DNA of 64,000 bases, taken from Toxorhynchites rutilus septentrionalis (Eukaryota > Arthropoda > Insecta > Diptera > Culicidae). Below the pieces are notes generated by a model, which did not search any database, was not told the origin of the DNA, and saw nothing but the letters and a program-made list of their open reading frames with translations. The stretch spans positions 60,858,097 to 60,922,096 of the forward strand of contig NC_073746.1 of NCBI RefSeq assembly GCF_029784135.1, written 5' to 3'. Each line of letters opens with the position of its first letter. The stretch's first letter is position 1. Below are positions 1 through 10,705 of the stretch, in pieces. The position numbers and the translations under genes were made by a program.

Positions 1-3000
1 AACAAACATCCCCAACGTTTTTCAGTGCGTCTTCCAATAGACACGCCATAAGGGCCGAAATAATCTGTGCCTGTATACGTGAATGGCTTACAATATGGTG
101 TAGTTCTAGAACGTGGTAGGGTTGCCATCATTGGAGGAATTGGCTCCGCAGACATATTTTTACAAAATTGGCACTTCCTTCTAACTGTCTTAATAGCAAC
201 TCTGATGTTTGTTATCCAGAATTTTTGTCGCACTGCCGCTATGGCAGTCTCCAGGTTTTTATGTCGATATTTTTCGTGATAATGACGTAATATCAAAGTG
301 CTCACATAATGCTTGTAGGACAGAATGATAGGTGTTCTGGCTGAAGTTGGTAAACAGTTAGCGTTCTCAATACGTCCCTTTGATCTCATTATTCCATCCG
401 TGCAAATTTCCGGGCTAAGTGCTCGAATTTCACTTCCCTTATGAATTTTCATTTTATTTTGTAAGAGTTCCATTTCTTTGGGATATGACTCCCATTGAGC
501 CTTATATATTAAAACGAGCTCAGCATAATCCAGGTCCTCCTTGTCAATATTTTTATTGAAGCTTTGGTTCCTGCATTTTGATTTCAGCCAATCGATATAT
601 TTGAATGCAATTGCAACAGAACGCTTCAATCTCACAAAATCCGAACACCAATTTATATGAATGCTTTTCAGACCACTAAACTCTTTCGATTGAATAGTGT
701 GCAGTGGTCTTAATTCTTCGTCAGTGTCGCTTCTCTGAACTTCATTTGGCCAGTTTTCTTCATTATCATATAAGAACTGTGGGCCTGTAAACCAGATTGA
801 ATTACTATTTGATAATTTCGTAGCTTCATCCGCTGGATTATTCCTACTATTCACCCATTTCCACTGGTTTACGTATGTGGTTTCTAATATTTCTCCTATC
901 CGTAAGGCAACAAACTGTTTGTACTTGCGTGGTTCTGAACGAATCCATGCTAATACAGTTTTGGAATCTGACCAAAATACTACTCTATCTATTGATAGAC
1001 GTAGCTCGTTTTTTACTGTCTTAGCCAATCTGCTTCCTAATACAGCGGCTTGTAATTCGAGTCGTGGTATGGAAAGCATTTTAGTTGGTGCGACTCTTGC
1101 CTTGGCAGCCACGATATTGACATCAATGTGTGACTCATATACACTCCTTAAGTATACTGCTGCTGCATAAGCATTCTCAGATGCATCAACGAAGACATGT
1201 AGTTCTCGTTCTTTTGGGTGAGAAGAATTGGCATATGAACGTGGTATTCTTATTGCTCTTGCTTCTTCCAGTTTTGTGTGCCAGTTCTCCCATTTTTTCT
1301 TTAGTGCTGGGTTTAATTGTTCATCCCATGTTATTCCACTTTTCCAGAGCTCCTGCATTAGAATTCGAGATTGAATTGTTATATGTGATAATAAACCAAG
1401 TGGATCGTAAACACTCATGCTTTGTGAAAGCAGTTTTCGTTTCGTAAACTCCTGTGTAACAGGAATATCCACCTTGTAGCGAATAAAATCCTTTTTTGTA
1501 TCCCAATACACTCCGAGTACTTTTTCATATGATTCCTCAAATTTTCCTAATAAGTCTTCTTTAACTTCCGTTCTATTTTCTTCCGGGATTTGTCCCAATA
1601 GCTCATTACTGTTGGATATAAAATTTCTGATATTGAAGTGCCCATATTTGTGAATGGTAATAACTTCGTTCACAATTTTTGAGGCATTTTCTAAATCGTC
1701 GAAACTATCTAGGTAGTCATCCACGTAATGGTTGTTTTGAATGGCCTCTACTGCCTGAAGATGACTTTCTCTGAATTTCTCAGCATTTGTGTTTTTAACA
1801 AACTGTGCGCATGCGGGCGAGCAGGTAGCTCCAAAGGTCATCACTTGCATCACATACACGTCGGGATCTTCGTCAAAGTTTTCCCTAAATAAAAACCTTT
1901 GGGCATTTTGATCTTCCTTTCTTATTTTAACTTGATGAAACATTTCTTTGATGTCTCCAGTTATCGCAAATTTTCCTTCTCTAAATCGTATTAACACTCC
2001 AAATAGCGACGTCGTTGCATCCGGGCCTTGTAATAAATTCGTGTTTAGGGACTCTCCCTTAACCTTAGCAGCGGCATCAAAAACAAGCCGTGGCTTTATG
2101 GGCTGTTTATTTAGGTTCACAACTGTAAAGTGCGGTAAGTAAAATATTTTTGGATCACGTTGCTGCTGTTCTGTGGGAGTGAGTTTTCTAGCGTATCCCT
2201 TGGTTTCATATTCCTTTATTTTCTCAACATACCATTTACGTAGACATTGATTTTTACGCATTTTTGATTCTTGACCACGTAGTCTGTTCATGGCTGATTG
2301 ATAGCTATGCGGAAATTGTACATCCTCCTGTTTCCAAAGCAGCCCAATTTCATAACTTCCTTCTTCATATTTCAAAGTGGAATTCATGATATCAATCGAT
2401 CTTTTTTCATCGTTAGACATCAAGGTTTTTACAGGTACTTTTATCCCGAAATCTTCTAGGCTAAAATAATTTTCCATCATTTTATTGAAATAATCTGATG
2501 AATCAATTTCGTCGTTCATCAGCACGTGTCCTTTCAATTTTTTATGTTCGTTAGTTTGCCCGAACAAAACCCATCCGAGTTTAGTGTTCTGTGCGACTGG
2601 TTCATTAAATTTACCTGATCGCGTCTCCCTACCGCTTATCAAAAACGAATGCGGTAAACCTAACAGTATTTTTGGCATAGCATTTTCATATCCTTCGAGA
2701 GTTATATCTTCTAAGTGATTGTATTCTCGTCGTAATTCATGAATATTCATTGACTGTGAGGGAAGAGATAATTCCGACACAGTCCTCAAATTATGTATGT
2801 TATAACGTTGATTATTGCATCCTTGTATACTTAGGGAAATTTCTTCACTATCTAGTTCTTGCTGAGTTTCGCCATTAGTCCAAACCAGCGTTAAGGGGTT
2901 GTTACGCCCTTGTGTTCCAAGTTTATTTTTAATATCAGCGTGAATCAAACTTACTGATGACCCAGGGTCTAAAAATGCGAAAGTTTTAATTTCCTTTTTT

Positions 3001-4295
3001 CCGCAGCCCAATGTAACTGGAAGGATTTGATACAGTATTTTGTTCTCTTTATTTACATGACAATTAACGCTTTCTGTATTATTAAGGTTAGCATCTCTCT
3101 GAGTTGCTCTATGCAGTAATGCGTGGTGTCTAAGTTTGCATCCATCGATTCCACAAGGCTTTGCGATCCTGCAATCTTTTGCCATGTGGTTTGTATAATT
3201 ACAACATGCTAAACATAGCCTGTGTTTAAAAATAAAATCACTCCTTTGTTGAACGTTCATATTTTTAAAAATTGAACATTCTGATGTCTTATGCTCGTTT
3301 CGGCATGCGAAACACTTTGGTAGGCGCTTCGGCCTATATTTTTGTTCCTTTACAGCATGTGTATTCAGATATCCGCTCTTATGAGGTTTTTCTTTCCTCT
3401 CCGACTGTAGCATCGTGGCCAACTCTTCTTGAGGTTTTAACCAATTATAAAGGTCCTCTAGCGTCGGTATAAATGGATCAATTATATCTCTTGTTTTCTT
3501 TGTATCAGCTACAAACTTGATCCATTGATGATGCAAGTCGTTTGGAAGTTTTAAAACTAAATCACGAATCAATCTAGGATCATTGAGATATTCATCGTGT
3601 TTTAGTATTTTTATATTTGTCACGAAACAATCAAGCGATGTTACAAAATCAATCATTGTTTGGGGTGATCCAAAATGTGGATTCCTCGCATTTAGCATTT
3701 CCTTCAATAAATTCGAATAAATGGTTTCGGGATTTCCGAACCGTAGATTTAGTTTTTCCATTATTTTTGGAACATTAGCTTTATCGATTAAAAGAGCGCT
3801 CACTAATTTCAGCGCGTCTCCTTTGAGATATTTCTGTAAACGATTTATATTTTCTAAATCGGAAAAGTTTCCTTGAAGGGTAGTTTCTTCGAACGTTATT
3901 TTAAATCTAGGCCATATCTTATATGACCCATCAAAATAGGGGAGGTCTAAGAGAGATTGCCGGTGTAACAGTCTATTTGAATCAGGGGTTTCTTCTCTAC
4001 CCTCGTTCTTAATTTTAAGAGTTTCTACTAGAGCCCGCATAGATTCTCTATGGATATTCATCATCTCTTCTATTGGTGTTGGTTGTGTTTTTTGAAGTCT
4101 TAACAATTCGTTCTCTATGGTCTTGCATTTGGGGCATATCCATCTTTCTGTTTGTTTAGGTTTTTTATTTAGGCCTGCGCATGTCAAATGGAACCATCGG
4201 TCACATTCATCGCACGCGACTAAATCGTCCCTAGAATCAGGCTCATTGCACAAGCGGCAATTGCCATTCTTATTCCTAATGAATTGATAAGACAT
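1..4295 (-). CDS. BEL/Pao retrotransposon Gag-Pol, partial (runs off left edge)
   Basis: Reading the minus strand from the ATG at 4295, I followed one open frame of about 1430 codons to the window edge. The N-terminus is a PHD finger (C13, C16, C28, C31, H36, C39, W52, C54, C57). Next come a DUF1759-like Gag region (LPYFDG..W), two zinc knuckles (CFAC..H..C and CLAC..H..C), an aspartic-protease motif FLDPGSSVSLI, a reverse transcriptase with YVDD, an RNase H (FVDASENAYAAAVY) and the start of an integrase (HH..CC zinc domain, then DYFGPYGV). This order is that of BEL/Pao elements. It is adjacent to the leader and LTR at 4296-5848. The coding frame looks intact inside the window, so the insertion may be young. 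The rest of the integrase and the other LTR lie outside. Plus-strand ORFs here are shadows. Confidence 0.93.
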   Translation of the reverse strand, partial: MSYQFIRNKNGNCRLCNEPDSRDDLVACDECDRWFHLTCAGLNKKPKQTERWICPKCKTIENELLRLQKTQPTPIEEMMNIHRESMRALVETLKIKNEGREETPDSNRLLHRQSLLDLPYFDGSYKIWPRFKITFEETTLQGNFSDLENINRLQKYLKGDALKLVSALLIDKANVPKIMEKLNLRFGNPETIYSNLLKEMLNARNPHFGSPQTMIDFVTSLDCFVTNIKILKHDEYLNDPRLIRDLVLKLPNDLHHQWIKFVADTKKTRDIIDPFIPTLEDLYNWLKPQEELATMLQSERKEKPHKSGYLNTHAVKEQKYRPKRLPKCFACRNEHKTSECSIFKNMNVQQRSDFIFKHRLCLACCNYTNHMAKDCRIAKPCGIDGCKLRHHALLHRATQRDANLNNTESVNCHVNKENKILYQILPVTLGCGKKEIKTFAFLDPGSSVSLIHADIKNKLGTQGRNNPLTLVWTNGETQQELDSEEISLSIQGCNNQRYNIHNLRTVSELSLPSQSMNIHELRREYNHLEDITLEGYENAMPKILLGLPHSFLISGRETRSGKFNEPVAQNTKLGWVLFGQTNEHKKLKGHVLMNDEIDSSDYFNKMMENYFSLEDFGIKVPVKTLMSNDEKRSIDIMNSTLKYEEGSYEIGLLWKQEDVQFPHSYQSAMNRLRGQESKMRKNQCLRKWYVEKIKEYETKGYARKLTPTEQQQRDPKIFYLPHFTVVNLNKQPIKPRLVFDAAAKVKGESLNTNLLQGPDATTSLFGVLIRFREGKFAITGDIKEMFHQVKIRKEDQNAQRFLFRENFDEDPDVYVMQVMTFGATCSPACAQFVKNTNAEKFRESHLQAVEAIQNNHYVDDYLDSFDDLENASKIVNEVITIHKYGHFNIRNFISNSNELLGQIPEENRTEVKEDLLGKFEESYEKVLGVYWDTKKDFIRYKVDIPVTQEFTKRKLLSQSMSVYDPLGLLSHITIQSRILMQELWKSGITWDEQLNPALKKKWENWHTKLEEARAIRIPRSYANSSHPKERELHVFVDASENAYAAAVYLRSVYESHIDVNIVAAKARVAPTKMLSIPRLELQAAVLGSRLAKTVKNELRLSIDRVVFWSDSKTVLAWIRSEPRKYKQFVALRIGEILETTYVNQWKWVNSRNNPADEATKLSNSNSIWFTGPQFLYDNEENWPNEVQRSDTDEELRPLHTIQSKEFSGLKSIHINWCSDFVRLKRSVAIAFKYIDWLKSKCRNQSFNKNIDKEDLDYAELVLIYKAQWESYPKEMELLQNKMKIHKGSEIRALSPEICTDGIMRSKGRIENANCLPTSARTPIILSYKHYVSTLILRHYHEKYRHKNLETAIAAVRQKFWITNIRVAIKTVRRKCQFCKNMSAEPIPPMMATLPRSRTTPYCKPFTYTGTDYFGPYGVSIGRRTEKRWGCL

Positions 4296-5155
4296 GACTA
4301 AACTAAAATGGAAAAATCACACCTTTTTTGTTGATCCGGTCCTATCTCCGTCTTTCCGTGTTGGTGCTTGGGCGATTCTCTCCTTGTCCTGGGAGGCCTT
4401 CTGGCTCGGATGTTGTTGTCACCTCTGGTGGTGCTACTGCTGGTGCTGCTGCGTCTACTGCTGCTTAAGGTTTTTGCTGGTTAATTCACTTATATTTGTC
4501 TCCGTTTGAAAGGAACACTTTTGGCATCCACTGCCGGTTTCTTAATCAATTCACAATGTTTATTTCGGTTGAAAGAAACACTTTTGGCATCCACTGCCGA
4601 TTGAAGAGTTCGCAAATTATCTTTGAAAAAGACTTTTTATTCGCGATTAACACTGTTGGCATCCACTGCCGATAAATTTTCGCGAATTATCACTTCTCGC
4701 ATCCACTGCTGAGAAGAGTTCGCGAGTTAACTTTGAAAAAGACTTTTTATTCGCGATTAACACTGTTGGCATCCACTGCCGATAAATTTTCGCGAATTAT
4801 CACTTCTCGCATCCACTGCCGAGAAGAGTTTCACTTTTGGCATCCACTGCTATTTGAAGAGTTCGCGAATTAACTTTGAAAAAGACTTTTTATTCGCGAT
4901 TAACACTGTTGGCATCCACTGCCGATAAATTTTCGCGAATTATCACTTCTCGCATCCACTGCCGAGAAGAGTTTCACTTTTGGCATCCACTGCTATTTGA
5001 AGAGTTCGCGAATTAACTTTGAAAAAGACTTTTTATTCGCGATTAACACTGTTGGCATCCACTGCCGATAAATTTTCGCGAATTATCACTTCTCGCATCC
5101 ACTGCCGAGAAGAGTTCGCGAGTTTCACTTTTTTCCACTTTGGAAATCTTCACTG
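4296..5155 (-). repeat. BEL leader with about 12 copies of a GCATCCACTGC motif in larger tandem units
   Basis: Between the Gag start and the LTR the core GCATCCACTGC (plus strand) occurs about 12 times from about 4521 to 5105. It alternates between a 'gttggcatccactgcc' and a 'ctcgcatccactgccg' context. Larger units of about 114-143 bp carry 'ttcgcgaattaactttg' and 'tattcgcgattaacactg'. The region is non-coding 5' leader of the retrotransposon RNA. Its role is unknown; RNA packaging or translation control is only inference. Confidence 0.85.
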
Positions 5156-5174
5156 CTCCTCTCTGGAGCCACCA
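5156..5174 (-). other. Candidate primer-binding site of the BEL element
   Basis: On the element's sense (minus) strand the sequence beginning TGGTGGCTCCAGAGAGG directly follows the LTR's terminal CA. Its complement therefore ends in CCA, like a tRNA 3' end. I could not assign the tRNA. Confidence 0.5.
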
Positions 5175-5848
5175 TGAAAAATTTCTCTATTGAAAGAAAA
5201 ATTTTAACGCTTTCGCGTGAGTTCTGTTACAATACTAAAAAATTTATTCAAAAGTTTCACAATATATACATGGTTCCTTAAACTAAGATTGACGAGGAAC
5301 ATCTCCTCTCTCTCTCTTGAAAACCGATAACATATCGGTTTCGTTTAGATCATCTACCTTCCTTGTCCCTTCTTCTAGCGTATGGTAACGTGCAGTCTGA
5401 GACGGCTGCACTACCCTAAGAAAATACCTTAAGTTTATAGCACCTCGTCGGTGCGCCTATCTTATTCTTGGATTTCCCCTTTCCATCCTTCGCTCTAAAT
5501 AACATCCTTTTATTTTATTACACCCTGCTGGTGTATCTGGCTGAGCGCAGCTAGGGATGGAAAAGGGTAATAAAAATGCATCCTAAATGATGCATGCATT
5601 AAATTGTTTACCGGACGCTATTTAAATATTCGTCCATTCTGAATTTATGACCGGCAATAATTTCGAACTACAAGCGTTTTCTAGCCTAACAAAACACTTG
5701 AGCTCTTACATCTTTTAATTGCCTTACATTGGTCCTTTCTAAACGTTTCTATACCTCGCTTGGAGGTCTTTTCTAAATATAATCTCAAATATTGCTTATC
5801 TTATGGATCTGTAACTCGATCCGCGATAAGCCTCAGCTGTCCGTAACA
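5175..5848 (-). repeat. LTR of the BEL element
   Basis: On the minus strand the segment starts TGTTACGGACAGC and ends TTTTTCA, giving TG...CA ends, followed at once by the candidate primer-binding site. An AATAAA polyadenylation signal lies near its inner end (plus strand near 5240). Boundaries are inferred from these landmarks because the partner LTR is outside the window. Confidence 0.6.
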
Positions 5849-6288
5849 ATCGTTGATTTAGAGATCATTTGTTTGAAGTTGAATCTAAATCCATTCTGAA
5901 TGAATGAATAAATGAATATTTGGGGGACTTCGAAAACGAGAGCGTTACGTTGGAGGCACAAGGTTTTATGCCTCCAATATAGGATACGAAAAACCTTGTT
6001 CTGAAGAATAATCTTCAGAAGCTAACCTGCTAACTGTACTTGATTGACAAATCACAAATCCAAATGTATTATATGGATATTTTATGGATAGAAAACATTA
6101 AAATAAACTCTTTCGCTTGAATGTAATTTTCAATTCCAAGGGGAACTGGCAGATTATTTTCCAGCAACGATTAGATATTTCCACATTTTCCTCGATACCG
6201 GACGCCCACCAGTGGTTCATACTAACTCGATAACCACCTGTTAATAGTACATGATTGAAAAATATTTGGTCACAGTGTTACATGGATA

Positions 6289-6747
6289 GAGAACATTCAA
6301 ATCAACTCTTTCACATGAATGTATTTTTAAATTCCCAGAGGAACTGGCAGATTATTTTCCAGCAATGATTAGATCTTTCCGGAACTTTCTCGATGCTGAA
6401 TGGCATCCAAACGGAAAGAATTCTGCGCGTGTATGTGTCGAGAGAACATTCAAATCAACTCTTTCACATGAATGTATTTTTAAATTCCCAGAGGAACTGG
6501 CAGATTATTTTCCAGCAATGATTAGATCTTTCCGGAACTTTCTCGATGCTGAATGGCATCCAAACGGAAAGAATTCTGCGCGTGTATGTGTCGAGAGAAC
6601 ATTCAAATCAACTCTTTCACATGAATGTATTTTTAAATTCCCAGAGGAACTGGCAGATTATTTTCCAGCAATGATTAGATCTTTCCGGAACTTTCTCGAT
6701 GCTGAATGGCATCCAAACGGAAAGAATTCTGCGCGTGTATGTGTCGA
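6289..6747 (+). repeat. Three tandem copies of a 153-bp unit
   Basis: Copies begin at 6289, 6442 and 6595 with 'gagaacattcaaatcaac' and appear essentially identical. The period is 51 codons, so a plus-strand frame (6365-6805) stays open through all three and repeats a peptide containing RSFRNFLDAEWHPNGK. Diverged partial copies flank it at about 6095-6180 and 7090-7165. I do not recognise a protein. An open frame is expected by chance when a stop-free unit of 3n length is tandemly copied. Confidence 0.85.
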
Positions 6748-7291
6748 TCCTTCGCCGTCCACCTCCTCCAGCATGTTGTCTTGTCGATGTCCTCACGAAA
6801 AATGAATGTGTCTCACCACCAGAATATCGCTTAAGTATGCTTTTTGTGTGTGATTGAATCGAGAGAAGGTGTGGTTTACGATGGCAATTTGGAAAGCAAA
6901 CTAGAGGGGAATGAACTCTCTGAGCTCGGAACTTTCGGCGACTGAGCAAAAATCGATTGCGGGCGCATACAATATTGGATACGGAAATATCCTACTGATG
7001 GGGAAGAATAATCTTCAGAAGCTATCCTGTTAATTGCGATTGATTGAAAAATCACAAAACCAAATGTATTTGGTCACAGTGTTACATGGATAGAAAACAT
7101 TCAAATAAACTCTTTCACATGAATGTATTTTTAAATTCCCAGAGGAACTGGCAGATTATTTTCAGTAACGATTAGATATTTCCACATTTTCCTCGATACT
7201 GGAAGCCCACCAGTGGTTAATACTAACTCGATAACCACCTGTTAATAGTACTTGATTGAAAAATATTTGTTCACAGTGTTACATGAATAGA

Positions 7292-7437
7292 AAACATTCA
7301 AATGAACTCTTTCACATGAATGTATTTTTAAATTCCCAGAGGAACTGGCAGATTATTTTCCAGCAATGATTAGATCTTTCCGGAACTTTCTCGATGCTGA
7401 ATGGCATCCAAACGGAAAGAATTCCGCGCGTGTATGT
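7292..7437 (+). repeat. Separate fourth copy of the 153-bp unit
   Basis: The same unit ('gaacattcaaatgaactc' to 'gcgcgtgtatgtgtg') recurs about 550 bp downstream. It then runs into unrelated sequence, and a plus-strand frame stays open to 7613. Between the triplet and this copy, 6960-7290 holds a more diverged relative of 5960-6280, so the whole block 5940-7440 looks like an older duplication. Confidence 0.7.
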
Positions 7438-7619
7438 GTGTGTAGCGATGTCTTCCCGGGGAACCGTTTGTGGCATCACTCTCCTCCTGATGGATTCCCT
7501 TCTGGCCTAAGGTGCACAAACAGGCTCTTGGTGACACCGTTCATCCGCGCTTTCATGATAAATGAAGAGCTTCACCACAACAGCGACAACATGCTCCAAT
7601 CGCTGTTCAATTAGAACTG

Positions 7620-7890
7620 AGAACTGAGGATTTCCGAGCGGCGCTCGCTTATATACCGATTCGTGATTTCAATAGCCTGTTTTGAAAGCAATTTTAAGGC
7701 TATTGAAACAAGTTTTTGGATCAAAAAGTAACAAGTATAGAACGCGTAGACATTTTATCTTTTGAATGAAGTGTTTATCATAGTGTAGGTGCTATTAACG
7801 CTCAAAATCTCGGTCTCCGGCGTAACGCTTTCGTTTTCGAAACTTTGATTTTACACCCCGGTATAGAAATGAAAGACGTAGTCCTACGTC
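7620..7890 (+). repeat. Dispersed repeat with TATA-like core, copy 1
   Basis: It contains 'ggatttccgagcggcgctc' followed by 'gcttatata', then 'gctattgaaac' and 'tagacattttatctttt', ending at a small palindrome GACGTAGTCCTACGTC. A second copy lies at 15420-15830. Its nature is unknown; no coding capacity was seen. Confidence 0.6.
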
Positions 7891-7907
7891 AAAACTTCTT
7901 CAAAAGC

Positions 7908-8400
7908 AGAATGTGATGTGGTATATCAGCTTCAGTAAACCGAACATTGTGAGTCGTTATTCACGTATGACCACTTTGCCCCCAAACATTAAAGTAATCA
8001 TTCGCTGACATTGAACAAAATATCTGTTCACCACTTCTAGAATAGGTGAATAGTTGTCCAAACTGATGATTTGTCCAACATATCGGATTGAATAAACTAA
8101 ATTTCACGAGAAATTCCCTAGATACCATGCGCACAGAACACGGCCGAATGGCTATCGAGAGAGCAATTTCTGTTTTTATTTATATTTTGACATTTTGACA
8201 GCTCTACTGAAGTACAGGCGACGACGATGTTGAATTGAAGAGGCTTTAAACTTTTCAGTTCATTCGCCTCTAAAAAAAGTACAGGGTGACTCAAAAGTCG
8301 AAAGTCAAATTCTCCAAAAATAAGGTGACTATCAATACGGTTTCAATAGTCAATAGTTATACTACCAAACAAGCAGATGGCCACTTTGCCCCCACTACCC
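7908..8400 (+). repeat. Dispersed repeat shared with 22803-23140
   Basis: Shared stretches include 'gcagaatgtgatg', 'gattgaataaactaaattt' and 'gagagagcaatttctgttt'. Both copies also contain the phrase 'ccccactacccctatat' or a close variant. It is non-coding and probably a decayed transposable element. Confidence 0.65.
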
Positions 8401-8831
8401 CTATATTTCTCAGCAAAAAAATAACAAGAGGGGAGTGAACACTGAAAAATTCATTCGATGTATGTTTTAAGAAAAGTAGTAAAGACAAATTATGTTGTGA
8501 CAATGTAATTTGCAAGAAAATTTTGACTAAAAGCTTAAAATGGATCATTTGACCCCTCGTGGTAGGTTTAGTGTTAAACAATGAATGAAATTGTATACCT
8601 AACTCAGCACCACCTCTGATGATATTTGGTAACATGGACCTTATGGGGTTTCTAAAAAAAACGAATATTTGCAACCTTAATTTATGGGGATTTGCAGAAC
8701 TAACCTTTTCTGAAATTTTGATAGTAGATGTAAGTGCCCTCAAGGATTTCAAAATTGCCAAAAAGTCAATTTTGATAAAAATGGCATTTATGAGATTTCT
8801 CAAACAAACGAAACGATTTGTGTTGTTTTGA

Positions 8832-8837
8832 TTTATT
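8832..8837 (-). terminator. Polyadenylation signal of the TRIM37-like gene
   Basis: AATAAA on the minus strand (plus TTTATT), about 85 bp past the TAG stop at 8923-8925. Confidence 0.5.
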
Positions 8838-8922
8838 TCAGATAATTCATTATATGGTCGTTGTTTCATTCAAATTCAATTCATTTTGGGGTAAGGTATT
8901 ACAAAATAAATCAGGAAATGTT

Positions 8923-10469
8923 CTAACACATTTCGTAATTCGATCGTGCCGGACGCATTCCATACTGGAACCTCAACGTGTTTGAATCCAAGAAATCACG
9001 CACGTCACCCAACGCTTTGAAGTGTGGTATACCCCAGTTTGAGTGTACGGAAAATTCATGCGTTAGTTCTCGTCTAAAAGTCCGCCATTTATCCTTGGGA
9101 TGAACTATTTCTATTACAATATCAAACCTGAAAATAAACAAAGTCGTTAGTGTATTTTATTTGGTGATTACTTGATTTGCGCGTTTTTTACCATCCAGCG
9201 GCACCGTTTAGTAGCTCTAAGTAAGCACTCACATATTCACCCTGCTCTTGGTGTCCGTTGCAATCAATTCGAAATCGCCAGGCGATATTCTGCTGATCGT
9301 AAACCACGTTGGAAAAAATGATTTTGTTTAGACTTCGTTTAGCATCGAAATCTTGCACCACGAATGAGAAAGTTTTATACTCCAACCTGTAAGTGCAAAA
9401 ACTTATCAATCAGAATGATTCTTGTCTTTGGGAATAACTTTGACGCTATAACACAAACATTTTATACTTATTGTTAGCCAACGAGGCAGCACAATTCAAT
9501 CCATAGCATGCAGCTGTGGGTCGTATTTCAAAGCTTAATTGCACTTTACCATCGTTATATGCCACTGCCTTCGCCCGAGCTTCCTCAATTGAAATCAATC
9601 GTTGGCAGGCTAGAGATCTGCGACCTTCCGAAAAATCATCAACCGCATAATATTCTGCCAGTACTCCCTTCGAAGCGGCGTTGTAGATAGTAAATTTGTA
9701 CTCATAGCGTGAAGCGATTCCTTTGGAAAGCTCCAAATACAAACTAACAAACTTCTGACGAGCATCGCTATTGCCATTTGGAAAAACAATACATTTCCAC
9801 TGATTACCATTGGTTTGCTTGGCGTAATAAACGCATTCAGACTGATGTCTGAAAAATGATTCTATTGAAAAACTGTGTTTGAAGAAGGCCATGTCTTGTA
9901 TCTTGAAGTCACTGAAATACCAACGAAAGTAATATACATACTGTGCGCAAGCAAAACAATCTCATTTCTATTTACCAAGAAAACTTTTGAATTTTAAGTA
10001 TTTCTCTGATAGGGGTTATTTGATTAACTAACTCCTTCGGATGACCGTGGGGAGCTAAAGCACGGATTTTGTCCATCTTTTCGACAGCACCAGTTATGTT
10101 GATTTTCAGCAGCTCTATCGACTGCAACGTTTCCGATAACAACTCTTGCAAGCTACGAGTGCAATGCCGAAAGTGTTGCCCTCCTGGTCCAATGCATTTT
10201 CGACAAATACACTGCAAACATTGTTCACAGTGATACTCAATGAGTCCACCGTCTTTCACGCAGGCGTATATCTCTTTTTGATCGATCATTGTTCCGATAG
10301 CACTTTTGGGCGGACATCTGCAGTGAGGGCAGATACGACTCGTGCCATACCATGTCTGCAAGCAGTCGTAGCAAATTCCTTTTTTACAGTTATGGCAGAA
10401 CACGGGCCATTTTAGTTCATCAAGGCAAATCAGACAGTCCCGTTCAACGGACCAAAATTCCCAGAACAT
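8923..10469 (-). CDS. TRIM37-like E3 ubiquitin ligase: RING, B-box, two MATH domains
   Basis: Four exons on the minus strand: 10469-9976, 9911-9468, 9386-9192 and 9127-8923. The introns are 64, 81 and 64 bp, all GT-AG, and frame is kept throughout (phase 2 each time), giving about 445 residues. The RING lies at about residues 12-51 (C12, C15, C25, C28, C33, C36, C47, C50). A B-box-like zinc cluster follows (CEQCLQCICRKC..H..C), then a predicted helical stretch. Exon 2 encodes a MATH/TRAF domain (NGNQWKCIVFPNGN..FVSLYLEL) and exons 3-4 a second one (IAWRFRIDCNG..YVSAYLELLNG). TRIM37 has one MATH domain, so the doubled arrangement is notable. Family knowledge suggests an E3 ubiquitin ligase with the MATH repeats as substrate adaptor; the substrate is unknown. 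It lies upstream of the first DOCK exon seen here and may sit in a further DOCK intron. Confidence 0.88.
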
Positions 10470-10705
10470 TTCTTTCTTTGTTTCACTTTTTTCTTTGAAA
10501 ACAACACTAGAACCGACTGCAACAACTGTGAATGAACGAATGTAGTTAAATTTGTTTATCGGTTGCTAAGTGACAAAAACTGGAAGTAAAATAGAGTGGA
10601 AATGAGAGGAAAAACACTCAGAAAAAAATACAGGATGGTTGTGTTCGAGACATGACCGCACAGTCGACGTAGGTTATCTGTTATCTGTTAGACTATCTGT
10701 CTGCT

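Noticed and set aside
877..3472. Plus-strand ORFs over the retrotransposon
   Set aside because: They lie opposite a single long minus-strand frame with clear Gag-Pol domains and have no motifs of their own.
4294..4509. Plus ORF rich in Cys and Trp
   Set aside because: Composition comes from the CTG/TGG-rich leader of the BEL element on the other strand; no zinc-finger spacing.
4500..5130. CRISPR-like array
   Set aside because: Repeats are irregular, nested and part of a retrotransposon leader in eukaryotic DNA; spacers are not unique.
6617..6949. Minus ORF of 110 codons
   Set aside because: It overlaps the 153-bp tandem copies antisense and shows no domain.
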